Source: Mesorhizobium sp. AR02
GTDB lineage: Bacteria; Pseudomonadota; Alphaproteobacteria; Rhizobiales; Rhizobiaceae
Assembly (NCBI RefSeq): GCF_024746835.1
Contig: NZ_CP080531.1
Location: 3,926,001 to 3,990,000, forward strand
DNA: 64,000 nt
Direction of reading: 5' to 3'
Shown piece by piece: positions 35,423 to 42,727 of the stretch (the stretch's first letter is position 1; every line of letters begins with the position of its first letter). Made by a program: the position numbers and the translations under genes. The notes under the pieces were generated by a model. It searched no databases and was not told the DNA's origin. It worked only from the letters and a program-made list of their open reading frames with translations.

Positions 35423-36331
35423 TTAGCCGCCGATGGCTGCTTTACGGGCTTCGACGATGACGCTGTAGAAGTCCGGTTTCACTGGAACGTAGCCAGTGAA
35501 ATCGCCGCCTTCGACACCTTCGAAGCAGGCCTTGTCCTTCTTCGGCAGCTGCGTGAAGAAGTTGGCAAGCTTGGCGGTCATGTCGTCGCCGAGCGCGGTG
35601 CGCACGACCAGCGGGCCGTTCGGGATCAGGCCCGAACGCCAGACTTCGACGAAGTCGTTGGGGTCGACGGCGCCCTTGGCGACTTCCTTGTGGAAGGTGC
35701 CGGAGGTGTAGCCGTTCTTGAAGTCGCCGATGCCGGAGGAATCGTCCACCGCGACATCGACCTTGCCGTCGCGCACGGCCAGGATGTTGTTCTCGTGGCC
35801 GCCATTGAACTGCGTCGAGGCGAAGAAGGCCTCATTCGACGCGCCGGTGGTCTTCGGAATCTGCGTCAGCGGGATCAGGTAGCCCGAGGTCGAATCCGGA
35901 TCGGCATAGCCGAGCTTCTTGCCCTTGGCCGACTTGATGTCGGTGATGCCGGAGGATTTCAGCGCCAGGCCGATCGAATAATAGCCGGTCGCGCCGTCGG
36001 TCTGCTGGGTGGTGAGGATCGGGGTGACCGCCTTCGGGTCCTTGATGTAGACGCTGGCATAGCCGGAGGCGCCGAGTTCGGCGAAGTCGAGCGTGCCGCC
36101 GAGCAGGCCCTGGATGACGCCGTCATAGTCGGCGGCGGGGAACAGCGAGACCTTTTCGAAGCCGAATTCGGCCTTCAAATGGTCGGCCAGGCACTGGTAG
36201 TTGCGCAGCCGGTCGGTTTCGTTTTCGCCGCCGAGGATGCCGACGCGGAATTCCTTCAGATCGGCGGCGTGGGCCATGCTGGTCGCCATGGCGAGCACCG
36301 AAACGGCGCTGAAAACCATCTTCCTGAACAT
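35423..36331 (-). CDS. phnD: Phosphonate ABC transporter substrate-binding protein PhnD
   Basis: 302 residues with signal peptide ending SMAHAADL. Family features: FRVGILGGENETDR, DFAELGASGYASVY, YYSIGLALKSSGI, KLGYADPDSTSGYLIP (PhnD-type ligand loop) and VEVWRSGLIPNGPLVVR. Start at 36331. Binds phosphonates (2-aminoethylphosphonate, methylphosphonate and others) in the periplasm for PhnE1/PhnE2/PhnC. Followed by a strong terminator-like hairpin. Confidence 0.95.
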   Translation of the reverse strand: MFRKMVFSAVSVLAMATSMAHAADLKEFRVGILGGENETDRLRNYQCLADHLKAEFGFEKVSLFPAADYDGVIQGLLGGTLDFAELGASGYASVYIKDPKAVTPILTTQQTDGATGYYSIGLALKSSGITDIKSAKGKKLGYADPDSTSGYLIPLTQIPKTTGASNEAFFASTQFNGGHENNILAVRDGKVDVAVDDSSGIGDFKNGYTSGTFHKEVAKGAVDPNDFVEVWRSGLIPNGPLVVRTALGDDMTAKLANFFTQLPKKDKACFEGVEGGDFTGYVPVKPDFYSVIVEARKAAIGG

Positions 36332-36423
36332 TTGATGTCTCTCCTGTAAGTTCCGGCCCCGCGCCGGCAGCGTTCTTGATCTTGACAAGTGCCCTTGACG
36401 CGGGCTGGCGATCCCAACCGCTC

Positions 36424-37281
36424 TCAGTAACCGGGGAATGCGGGCTCGAGCGGTCCGGCGGATGCGGCGATCTTTTGCTTGAAGGCAACGCTGGTCGAGG
36501 TAATGGCCTCGGAGATTTCGCTGCCGTTGGCGTCGGCGCCATAGACGAGACGCACGGCCTCACGGTTGAGCTCTTCAGGCGGACCATCGAAGACGACCTT
36601 GCCGGCGGCCATGCCGATGATGCGGTTGCAATAGGTGCGCGCGGTATCGAGCGTGTGCAGATTGGTGACGACGGTGATGCCTTCGCGCAGATTGATGTCC
36701 TGCAGCGAATCCATCACAACCTTGGCGTTGAGCGGGTCGAGCGAGGCGATCGGCTCGTCGGCGAGGATCACCTTGGGCTGCTGCATCAGGGCGCGGGCGA
36801 TGGCGACGCGCTGCTGCTGCCCACCAGACAAGGTACCGGCGGGCTGAAGCGCGGTGCGGGCGATGTCGAGCCGCTCAAGGGCGGTGACTGCCTCGGCGCA
36901 TTCGGCGCGCGAGAACATGCCGAGAAGGTTGGACAGGGTCGAACGGTGGTTCAACTTGCCAAGCAGCACGTTGGTCAGCACGTCGAGGCGCGGCACCAGG
37001 TTGAACTGCTGGAAGATCATGGCGCAGTCGCGCTGCCAGCGCCGCAGCGGCGAGCCGCGCAGCTGGGAGACCTCGGCGCCGTCAAAAAAAATCGACCCCT
37101 GGCTGGGGTCGACAAGACGGTTGATCATACGAAGAAGGGTCGATTTGCCGGCGCCCGAACGGCCAATGACGCCGACCATCTGACCCTGCGGGATCGAGAT
37201 GCTGACGTCGCTGACGGCGGTGTCCTTGCCAAATCGTCGGCTGACGCCGCGGATTTCGAGTGTGGCAGAGCTTGCTGACAT
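36424..37281 (-). CDS. phnC: Phosphonate ABC transporter ATP-binding protein PhnC
   Basis: 285 residues. Walker [11 protein letters not shown]-loop [14 protein letters not shown] (a PhnC hallmark), signature [15 protein letters not shown], Walker [14 protein letters not shown], switch NLHTLDTAR, where PhnC proteins have His-Xaa after Asn-Leu. The long C-terminus (EEL...LVYGAD) also fits PhnC. First gene of the uptake operon; a candidate Pho box lies 70-87 bases upstream. Confidence 0.94.
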   Translation of the reverse strand: MSASSATLEIRGVSRRFGKDTAVSDVSISIPQGQMVGVIGRSGAGKSTLLRMINRLVDPSQGSIFFDGAEVSQLRGSPLRRWQRDCAMIFQQFNLVPRLDVLTNVLLGKLNHRSTLSNLLGMFSRAECAEAVTALERLDIARTALQPAGTLSGGQQQRVAIARALMQQPKVILADEPIASLDPLNAKVVMDSLQDINLREGITVVTNLHTLDTARTYCNRIIGMAAGKVVFDGPPEELNREAVRLVYGADANGSEISEAITSTSVAFKQKIAASAGPLEPAFPGY

Positions 37282-37350
37282 GGGGCTGGGCTCCAGTCCG
37301 GGCCTTATTGATCGTCAGGCTCTCGCCTAACGCAGCCACATGAACCTGCC

Positions 37351-37368
37351 GTGTCGCCAGCATGTCAG
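37351..37368 (-). promoter_or_regulatory. Candidate Pho box upstream of phnC
   Basis: On the minus strand CTGACAT-GCTG-GCGACAC, two 7-base half-sites at the 11-base period of PhoB boxes (consensus CTGTCAT-N4-CTGTCAT). The first half matches 6 of 7, the second only about 4 of 7. Position fits control of phnCDE by phosphate limitation. Confidence 0.4.
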
Positions 37369-37395
37369 TTTTGTTACGCTCCACAGGCGCGACAG

Positions 37396-37439
37396 CTGAA
37401 GCGCGTCGCGCTGAAACGAATTCATGCGACGCGCTTCAG
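37396..37439. repeat. Rhizobial palindromic element A
   Basis: Arms CTGAAGCGCGTCGC (37396-37409) and GCGACGCGCTTCAG (37426-37439) pair perfectly around 16 bases. This sequence type is scattered through rhizobial intergenic regions. It follows the 2H phosphoesterase gene on the minus strand. Confidence 0.8.
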
Positions 37440-37451
37440 GTCTTTGTCTTT

Positions 37452-37499
37452 ATGCATGTCGTTCTTCCAAAACCGAGGTCAGTTTCGGGCGACATGCAT
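37452..37499. repeat. Rhizobial palindromic element B
   Basis: Arms ATGCATGTCG (37452-37461) and CGACATGCAT (37490-37499) around 28 bases that include TTCCAAAACCGAGGTCAGTT. A second known-looking rhizobial palindrome, directly beside element A; together they form a double hairpin downstream of the gene ending at 37517. Confidence 0.75.
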
Positions 37500-37516
37500 T
37501 GGCGCCTGGCGGGCAA

Positions 37517-38227
37517 TCAGCCGAGCACCAGCAATTCCTCGAAATGCTTCATGTCGCGGAAGGCGCAGAAGGTGGGGGCCCTGATCTCGATCACCGGCGC
37601 CTGCCGTGCGAAAAGTGCCAGGCCATCATCGAACAGCGCCTGCCATGCTGCCGCCCGCTCGTCCGCCAGACGCTGGATCTGGTAAGCGAAGGTGATGTGG
37701 AAGACATAAGCGTCGTGATCGGGGTGCCGATAGCCGAACGGCACCGCCAGCGCATCGCGCCATTGGCGCATGATGCGCACATCCTCATCGGTCGCACCGG
37801 CAACGGTGAGGCCGGTCGGCACGATTTCGACCACCTTGATGTTGAAGGGGCCGAAGCCCTCGAACCCTTTTAAGCGTTCCAGATAGAGCCGGGTCATCGC
37901 ATCGATACTGGTGTCGAGCGGCACGTCCTGCGGCCAGTAGGGCAAGCGGCGGCGGTACTCGATGATGCCCTGGAACAGCGTCATGTGCAGGCTGGAGACC
38001 GGCGTGAAGGCCAGCCGGTCGGCATCGGGCATCGCCAGCATCTTGTCGCGCACCGTAAGCACCACGGCCTCTGAAGGCGAACCGCTGACGAGATGGCTGA
38101 CGACGGTGTTGCCGGGCTCGGTCAGGAAATTGCCCGAGCTGTCGTAGCGTGTGCCGAGATGCGCTGGTGGTGTGGGATTGGAGCCGGCGAAGAATCCGGC
38201 GAGCGAGGGTCTGACGATGTCGAGCAT
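37517..38227 (-). CDS. DUF1868 protein, 2H phosphoesterase-like
   Basis: 236 residues. LGTRYDSSGNFLTEPGNTVVSHL near the N-terminus is the DUF1868 opening; the two His-x-Thr motifs of the 2H phosphoesterase superfamily are HMTLFQ (about residue 81) and HITFAY (about residue 178). Members with known activity open 2',3'-cyclic or 1'',2''-cyclic phosphates. CCAAGGAG precedes the ATG on the minus strand. It lies inside the phosphonate region between the phnL block and phnC. C-P lyase makes a 1,2-cyclic ribose phosphate, so a cyclic phosphodiesterase here could be relevant, but PhnP, the known enzyme, belongs to another fold. Function inferred. Confidence 0.78.
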   Translation of the reverse strand: MLDIVRPSLAGFFAGSNPTPPAHLGTRYDSSGNFLTEPGNTVVSHLVSGSPSEAVVLTVRDKMLAMPDADRLAFTPVSSLHMTLFQGIIEYRRRLPYWPQDVPLDTSIDAMTRLYLERLKGFEGFGPFNIKVVEIVPTGLTVAGATDEDVRIMRQWRDALAVPFGYRHPDHDAYVFHITFAYQIQRLADERAAAWQALFDDGLALFARQAPVIEIRAPTFCAFRDMKHFEELLVLG

Positions 38228-38306
38228 AGCGATCTCCTTGGGGGAGATGGCGTCCTGTCCGAGTCATGTGTCAGGGATATGAAACAGGACCGGACGCGAA
38301 GGGTCT

Positions 38307-38747
38307 TCAAAGGCAAGGATTTGCTACAGGCTCACGATCAACTTCAAGGAGCTTATCCATATCGGCAATGATTTGCCGACGGTCGACCGACTTGATTGCA
38401 TTGTACATTTGCATACTCTCGCTGTCCGGCTGGCATGAGACACTGCTGCGATGCGCCTCGCTCGCCCGGACTTGGCGTTGCTGCTCTTCGAGCGCTGCCT
38501 GCGTGGTATCTGAATTCCGCACGATAAACGCTTTAATGCGATCGATCTGAGATTGAAGGAAGACGAGAAAGTCGCGATCCTGTTGCGGAGAGCAGGCCTC
38601 GCCGACCGCTTCAATTTCGGTATAAATCATCCAAGCGCACAAGACAGCGCCGCGAGGATCAGTCTTTGGCACCTCGGCCGTGATGGCATGCTGAGGCAGG
38701 AGCGCCGCTAACCCAAATAGGCAAGGCCCAATCCACCGTTTGAGCAT
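38307..38747 (-). CDS. Putative exported protein, unknown
   Basis: 146 residues. Signal peptide MLKRWIGPCLFGLAALLPQHAITA, then a mainly helical, Gln/Glu-rich protein with four Cys in the mature part (LCAWMIY, EACSPQQ, SVSCQPD, NPCL). GGAGGT before the start supports translation. No family recognised. Its codon use is less GC-rich than the neighbours, so it may have been acquired separately. It interrupts the phosphonate gene region and probably has no role in it. Confidence 0.68.
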   Translation of the reverse strand: MLKRWIGPCLFGLAALLPQHAITAEVPKTDPRGAVLCAWMIYTEIEAVGEACSPQQDRDFLVFLQSQIDRIKAFIVRNSDTTQAALEEQQRQVRASEAHRSSVSCQPDSESMQMYNAIKSVDRRQIIADMDKLLEVDREPVANPCL

Positions 38748-38852
38748 ACCCGACCTCCACGACTCTCAAGCTCGGTAAAAGTACACCCAATAAAGGGCTA
38801 AATACGGCCTCAAGGCTGATCGCTATTCGCCGCCGCGGGCGAACGCAAATTG

Positions 38853-39470
38853 TCAGCCGCCATGCTTCTCGAGGAAAGCCTCAGCCGACAGCTCGCGAAA
38901 GTCGTCAAGCGACGCGCGCAGCCTGGCGTGGTCCCAGTCCCACCAGGCAAGCGCCTGGTAGCGCTCGGCGGTGCGGCGGTCGAAGCGTTCGCGGATCGGC
39001 TTTGCCGGCACGCCGGCGACGATGGTGTAGGGCGCGACATCCTTCGAGACGACGGCTCCGGCCCCAACCGCTGCGCCGTCGCCGACGGTGACGCCGGGCA
39101 GGACGGTCGAGCCGTGGCCGAGCCAGGTGTCGTGGCCGATGTTGACGCGCTTGGCGCGGCGCTGGGCGAAGAATTCGCTCTCGTGCTCGGCATCGTCCCA
39201 ATAGTCCGAGGCGCGGTAGGTGAAGTGGTGCAGCGTCGGGCGCCAGGTCGGGTGGTTGGTGGCGTTGAGGCGCACGCTTGCCGCGATGTTGGCAAACTTG
39301 CCGATCGTCGCGCACCAGACGGCGCAATCCTGCATCATGTAGGAATAGTCGCCGAGCTCGCTTTCCGAAACCCGGCTGCGGTCGGCGATCTCGGTCCAGC
39401 GGCCAAGCGTCGAGTTCTGGACCTCTGCCGTCGGGTGAACCAGCGGTGTCTCCGACAATTTCCTGGTCAT
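38853..39470 (-). CDS. Hexapeptide-repeat acyltransferase of the phosphonate operon
   Basis: 205 residues with left-handed beta-helix repeats (TLGRWTEIADRSRVSESELGDYSY, then VNIGHDTWLGHGSTVLPGVTVGDGAAVGAGAVVSKDV) and a final VAGVPAKPIRERF block. This is the chloramphenicol-acetyltransferase-like family often found in phn operons (phosphonate metabolism transferase, TIGR03308 type). ATG overlaps the phnL stop by 4 bases. Proposed to acylate an aminoalkylphosphonate or a pathway intermediate; unproven. Different fold from E. coli PhnO, which is a GNAT enzyme. Confidence 0.85.
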   Translation of the reverse strand: MTRKLSETPLVHPTAEVQNSTLGRWTEIADRSRVSESELGDYSYMMQDCAVWCATIGKFANIAASVRLNATNHPTWRPTLHHFTYRASDYWDDAEHESEFFAQRRAKRVNIGHDTWLGHGSTVLPGVTVGDGAAVGAGAVVSKDVAPYTIVAGVPAKPIRERFDRRTAERYQALAWWDWDHARLRASLDDFRELSAEAFLEKHGG

Positions 39471-40174
39471 GCGGCGAGTTTTCCCGGAGCGAAAGCGGTG
39501 ACGTCAATGATGCGGTCGGCAACCGCCTCGCGCACGTCGTGGTCGTGGAAGATGCCGAGCAGGGCGACTCCGGCCGCCTTCTTGGCGGCGATGAGTTCGA
39601 TCACCACGTCACGATTTTTGGCGTCGAGTGAGGCGGTCGGCTCGTCGAGCAGCAGGATCGGATGCTCGGTGATGAAGCCGCGCGCGATGTTGACGCGCTG
39701 CTGCTCACCGCCGGAGAAGGTCGCCGGGGGCAGGGTCCAGAGTTTTTCCGGCAAATTGAGCTGCGCCAGCAGGGCGCGCGCCTTGCCGCGAGCAACCTCG
39801 CGCTCTTCGCCGCGCTCGACCAGCGGCTCGGCGACGACATCGAGCGCCGAGACGCGCGGCACTGTGCGCAGGAACTGGCTGACATAGCCGATCGTTTGCC
39901 GGCGTATGGCAAGCACGGTGCGGGGGCTGGCATGGGCGAGATCGATCAGTCCGTCCTCATGCTTGACGATGATCTGGCCCTCGTCGACGGCATAGTTGCC
40001 GTAGAGCATTTTCAGGATCGAGCTCTTGCCGGCACCGGACGGGCCGCCGAGCACGGTGCACTCGCCGGCCTTGATCGAGAACGAGACACCGGCGACGACA
40101 GGCAATTTGATGCCATCGCGCAGATGCATGGTGAAGCTCTTGGCGACGTCGGAAACAACGAGAGGCGTCGGCAT
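39467..40174 (-). CDS. phnL: C-P lyase subunit/ABC-type protein PhnL
   Basis: 235 residues. ABC ATPase with Walker A GGPSGAGKSS, signature FSGGEQQRVNIARGF and Walker B ILLLDEPTASLD; it starts MPTPLVVSDVAKSFTMHLRDGIKLPV, typical of PhnL. The ATG at 40174 lies 9 bases after GGAGG; the ATG at 40189 overlaps that box. PhnL is needed with PhnG-H-I-J-K for the PhnI-catalysed step linking phosphonate to ATP-derived ribose. A long inverted repeat separates it from phnK. Confidence 0.94.
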   Translation of the reverse strand: MPTPLVVSDVAKSFTMHLRDGIKLPVVAGVSFSIKAGECTVLGGPSGAGKSSILKMLYGNYAVDEGQIIVKHEDGLIDLAHASPRTVLAIRRQTIGYVSQFLRTVPRVSALDVVAEPLVERGEEREVARGKARALLAQLNLPEKLWTLPPATFSGGEQQRVNIARGFITEHPILLLDEPTASLDAKNRDVVIELIAAKKAAGVALLGIFHDHDVREAVADRIIDVTAFAPGKLAA

Positions 40175-40211
40175 CAGAAGGTCCTCCAATCGTCATTCGT
40201 CTGCGGGCCAG

Positions 40212-40368
40212 CACCCCCCTCTGCCTTGCCAGGCATCTCCCCCGCAAGGGGGGAGATCGGCAGCTTTTTCGTTGCGACTGTTCTGCAACGTTGGAGAGTG
40301 GCGAAACCGGTAATGACAGCCAATCTCCCCCCTTGCGGGGGAGATGGCCGGCAGGCCAGAGGGGGGTG
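40212..40368. repeat. Long inverted-repeat intergenic element, copy 2
   Basis: 46-base arms at 40212-40257 and 40323-40368 enclosing 65 bases, same family as 5386-5539 (arms differ at few positions). It lies within the phn operon between phnK and phnL, so the transcript must contain a very stable hairpin there. Confidence 0.88.
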
Positions 40369-40382
40369 TACAAGTGCCATCG

Positions 40383-41159
40383 TCAAACCTGCAGAATCGA
40401 GGAAACGAGAAGCTGCGTGTAAGGCGCGCGCGGATCGTCGAGCACGCGGTCGGTGAGGCCGCTTTCGACGACGCGGCCGTCCTTCATCACCATCATGCGC
40501 TGCGACAGCAGGCGCGCCACCGCGAGGTCGTGGGTGACGACGATGGCGGCAAGGCCGAGATCGGTGACCAGTCCGCGCAACAGGTCGAGCAGGCGCGCCT
40601 GCACCGAGACGTCGAGGCCGCCGGTCGGCTCGTCCATGAACACCAGCCGCGGGCCGGTGACGAGGTTGCGGGCGATCTGCAGGCGCTGGCGCATGCCGCC
40701 GGAAAAGGCGCGCGGCTCGTCGTCGATGCGGTCTTCCTCGATCTCGACGCGCGACAGCCAGTCGACCGCCGTGGCGCGGATCTTGCCATAGTGCCGGTCG
40801 CCGACCGCCATCAGCCGTTCACCGACATTGGCGCCTGCCGACACCGTCATGCGCAGGCCATCGGCCGGGTTCTGATGGACAAAGCCCCAGTCGGTGCGCA
40901 TCAGGAAGCGGCGCTCGGCCTCGCTCATGCGGTAGAGTTCACGGAACTGGCCGTCGCGCATGCGGTAGCTGGCGGTGCCGGAGGAGGGTAAGAGCCGCGT
41001 CGACAGGCAGTTGAGCAGCGTCGTCTTGCCGGAACCGGATTCGCCGACGACAGCCAGGACCTCGCCCGGCCACAGGTCGAACGAGACGTTGTCGCAGCCG
41101 ACGCGCGAGCCATAGAATTTGGAGAGCGCCGAGACGCGCAGCAGCGGTTCGTCGGTCAT
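40383..41159 (-). CDS. phnK: C-P lyase complex ATPase PhnK
   Basis: 258 residues. Walker A GESGSGKTT, signature FSGGMRQRLQIARNL, Walker B LVFMDEPTGGLDVSVQARLLDLLRGL, switch VVTHDLAVARLL. The sequence WGFVHQNPADGLRM in the Q-loop is characteristic of PhnK. Start at 41159 overlaps the phnJ stop (ATGA). In E. coli PhnK binds the PhnGHIJ core as a dimer. Confidence 0.95.
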   Translation of the reverse strand: MTDEPLLRVSALSKFYGSRVGCDNVSFDLWPGEVLAVVGESGSGKTTLLNCLSTRLLPSSGTASYRMRDGQFRELYRMSEAERRFLMRTDWGFVHQNPADGLRMTVSAGANVGERLMAVGDRHYGKIRATAVDWLSRVEIEEDRIDDEPRAFSGGMRQRLQIARNLVTGPRLVFMDEPTGGLDVSVQARLLDLLRGLVTDLGLAAIVVTHDLAVARLLSQRMMVMKDGRVVESGLTDRVLDDPRAPYTQLLVSSILQV

Positions 41160-42049
41160 TGTGCCGGCTCCATGTTTCCTGGGGCAGCTTCGGGAGCAAG
41201 GTGGCCGCGATGGCCGTCGGCGCGCCGCTTCTCGCAGTGGTCGGTGTCGGAGCAGACGAACATGTGGCCGCCATGGTCGTCGAGGATGACCTCGTCGAGA
41301 TAGACGTTCTCGGCGGCGCACAGCGCGCATGGTTGGTCGAAGGTCTGCACTTCGAACGGATGGTCCTCGAAGTCGAGGCTGACGACCTCGGTGAAGGGCG
41401 GCACCGCATAGATGCGCTTTTCGCGACCGGCGCCGAACAACTGCAGGGCCGGCGAGCGGTGCATCTTGGGATTGTCGAATTTCGGCGTCGGCGAGGGGTC
41501 CATCACATAGCGGCCCTCGACCTTGACCGGGTAGGCATAGGTGGTGGCGATGCGGCCGTGCTTGGCGATGTCCTCATAGAGCTTCACATGCATGAGGCCG
41601 TATTCCTCCAGCGCGTGCATTTTCCGCGTTTCGGTCTCGCGTGGCTCGAGGAAGCGCAGCGGCTCGGGGATCGGCACCTGATAGACCAGAACCTGGCCCG
41701 CGGTCAGCGGATGTTCCGGGATGCGGTGGCGGGTCTGGATGATGGTGGCGCTGGCGGTATCGGTGGTGACAGCGACATTGGCGACCTTCTTGAAGAAGGC
41801 ACGGATCGACACCGCATTGGTGGTGTCGTCGGCGCCCTGGTCGATGACCTTCAGCACGTCATCGGGACCGATGATCGAGGCGGTGACCTGGACGCCGCCG
41901 GTGCCCCAGCCGTAGGGCATCGGCATTTCGCGCGAGGCGAACGGCACCTGATAACCGGGGATGGCGATACCCTTGAGGATCGCCCGGCGGATCATCCTTT
42001 TGGTCTGCTCGTCGAGATAGGCGAAGTTGTAGGTGGCGATGTCGGTCAT
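41156..42049 (-). CDS. phnJ: Carbon-phosphorus lyase core subunit PhnJ
   Basis: 297 residues. PhnJ is the radical-SAM subunit that cleaves the C-P bond of 5-phosphoribosyl 1-phosphonate to the alkane and the cyclic phosphate. The four-Cys cluster motif of PhnJ is intact: CALC, then 21 residues, then Cys-x5-Cys (CSDTDHC), exactly the C-x2-C-x21-C-x5-C spacing of the family. Other blocks: GYQVPFASREMPMPYGWGTGG. ATG at 42049 chosen over an upstream GTG at 42058. Next gene is phnK with a 4-base overlap. Confidence 0.96.
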   Translation of the reverse strand: MTDIATYNFAYLDEQTKRMIRRAILKGIAIPGYQVPFASREMPMPYGWGTGGVQVTASIIGPDDVLKVIDQGADDTTNAVSIRAFFKKVANVAVTTDTASATIIQTRHRIPEHPLTAGQVLVYQVPIPEPLRFLEPRETETRKMHALEEYGLMHVKLYEDIAKHGRIATTYAYPVKVEGRYVMDPSPTPKFDNPKMHRSPALQLFGAGREKRIYAVPPFTEVVSLDFEDHPFEVQTFDQPCALCAAENVYLDEVILDDHGGHMFVCSDTDHCEKRRADGHRGHLAPEAAPGNMEPAQ

Positions 42050-42114
42050 GGCGATCACATCCGCTCTATGCTATGAAATTGGCGTCGAAAACGCGGGAAC
42101 CGGGCCACATTCAG

Positions 42115-42305
42115 ATGACCGAAACCGGATGGATGCATCTCGGAATTCTGCTGCTGGTGTTCGTGGGCGCGGTGGTCTTTTCCTTCGGCGCATGATCCTT
42201 CCCGCGCCAAGAGAAGGTTCGCGAGGCGAGTCCAGTCTTGATGGCGGGTATGAAGGCCATGGCGGACACGATGGTGGTGGTGGCCATGGGGGCGGCGGAC
42301 ACTAA
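42115..42305 (+). pseudogene. Possible broken small Gly/His-rich membrane protein gene
   Basis: On the plus strand, opposite the phn operon, ATG 42115 opens a 26-codon frame encoding a single hydrophobic helix (GILLLVFVGAVVFSFGA) that stops at 42193. One base back, another frame continues from there with SSLDGGYEGHGGHDGGGGHG and ends in GGGGH at 42305. A helix followed by a Gly/His tail is a recurrent design of small alphaproteobacterial membrane proteins. Reading them together needs a -1 shift or a lost base around 42190-42200. No strong ribosome-binding site. Could be a relic, an error, or chance. Confidence 0.35.
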
Positions 42306-42307
42306 TT

Positions 42308-42727
42308 TCATTCCGCAGCCTCCAATCCCCTCGCATAGCGCGCCAGCCGCTCATTGAGCGTGCTGGTGTGCAATTCGAACATGTGGTTGTCGTCGTCGTA
42401 GAAATAGATCGAGCGGCCTTCGCCCTCGACGCGCGGACGCGGCGGGCGCATGTCTAGGCCTAGTCTGCCGATGCGCTCGGCGTAGCGGTCGAAATCGGCG
42501 TCATCGATCTTGAAGGCAATGTGGTTGTAGCTGCGCTCGGGCAGCTTCTCGCCTTGCATGATGGCGACCCAGATGTCGCCAATCAGGAAGAATTTTTCGC
42601 GCGACAGCGAGAACTGCTCGGCATCGCTGGCATAGACCTCGCGGGCGTCGAACACGCCCTCGAGTATCCTTGTCATCCGGTCGAGATCGAGGACGATGAA
42701 GGTCATGTGGGACAGGCCTTCGATCAT
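42308..42727 (-). CDS. fosX: FosX fosfomycin hydrolase
   Basis: 139-residue vicinal-oxygen-chelate enzyme. FosX opens the epoxide of fosfomycin (1,2-epoxypropylphosphonate) with water, using Mn2+. The metal ligands sit at the expected places: His7 (GLSHMTF), His69 (YNHIAF), Glu118 (MFELHT), and the FosX-specific catalytic Glu44 (LSREKFF), which distinguishes it from glutathione-dependent FosA. Mesorhizobium FosX is a characterised family member from a phn operon. The gene overlaps the phnI stop by 4 bases and is followed by phnJ 258 bases on, so it is embedded in the C-P lyase operon. It may give fosfomycin resistance or feed the diol phosphonate to C-P lyase. Confidence 0.92.
   Translation of the reverse strand: MIEGLSHMTFIVLDLDRMTRILEGVFDAREVYASDAEQFSLSREKFFLIGDIWVAIMQGEKLPERSYNHIAFKIDDADFDRYAERIGRLGLDMRPPRPRVEGEGRSIYFYDDDNHMFELHTSTLNERLARYARGLEAAE

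Noticed and set aside
37388..37402. CTGTC-N4-CTGT-like sequence as a second Pho box upstream of phnC
   Set aside because: The half-sites CTGTC and CTGTGG on the minus strand are 9 bases apart, not 11, and overlap the rhizobial palindrome; the candidate at 37351-37368 fits better.
37517..38227. DUF1045-type phosphonate operon protein
   Set aside because: Position in the phn region suggested it, but the opening LGTRYDSSGNFLTEPGNT and the HxT spacing fit DUF1868 better.
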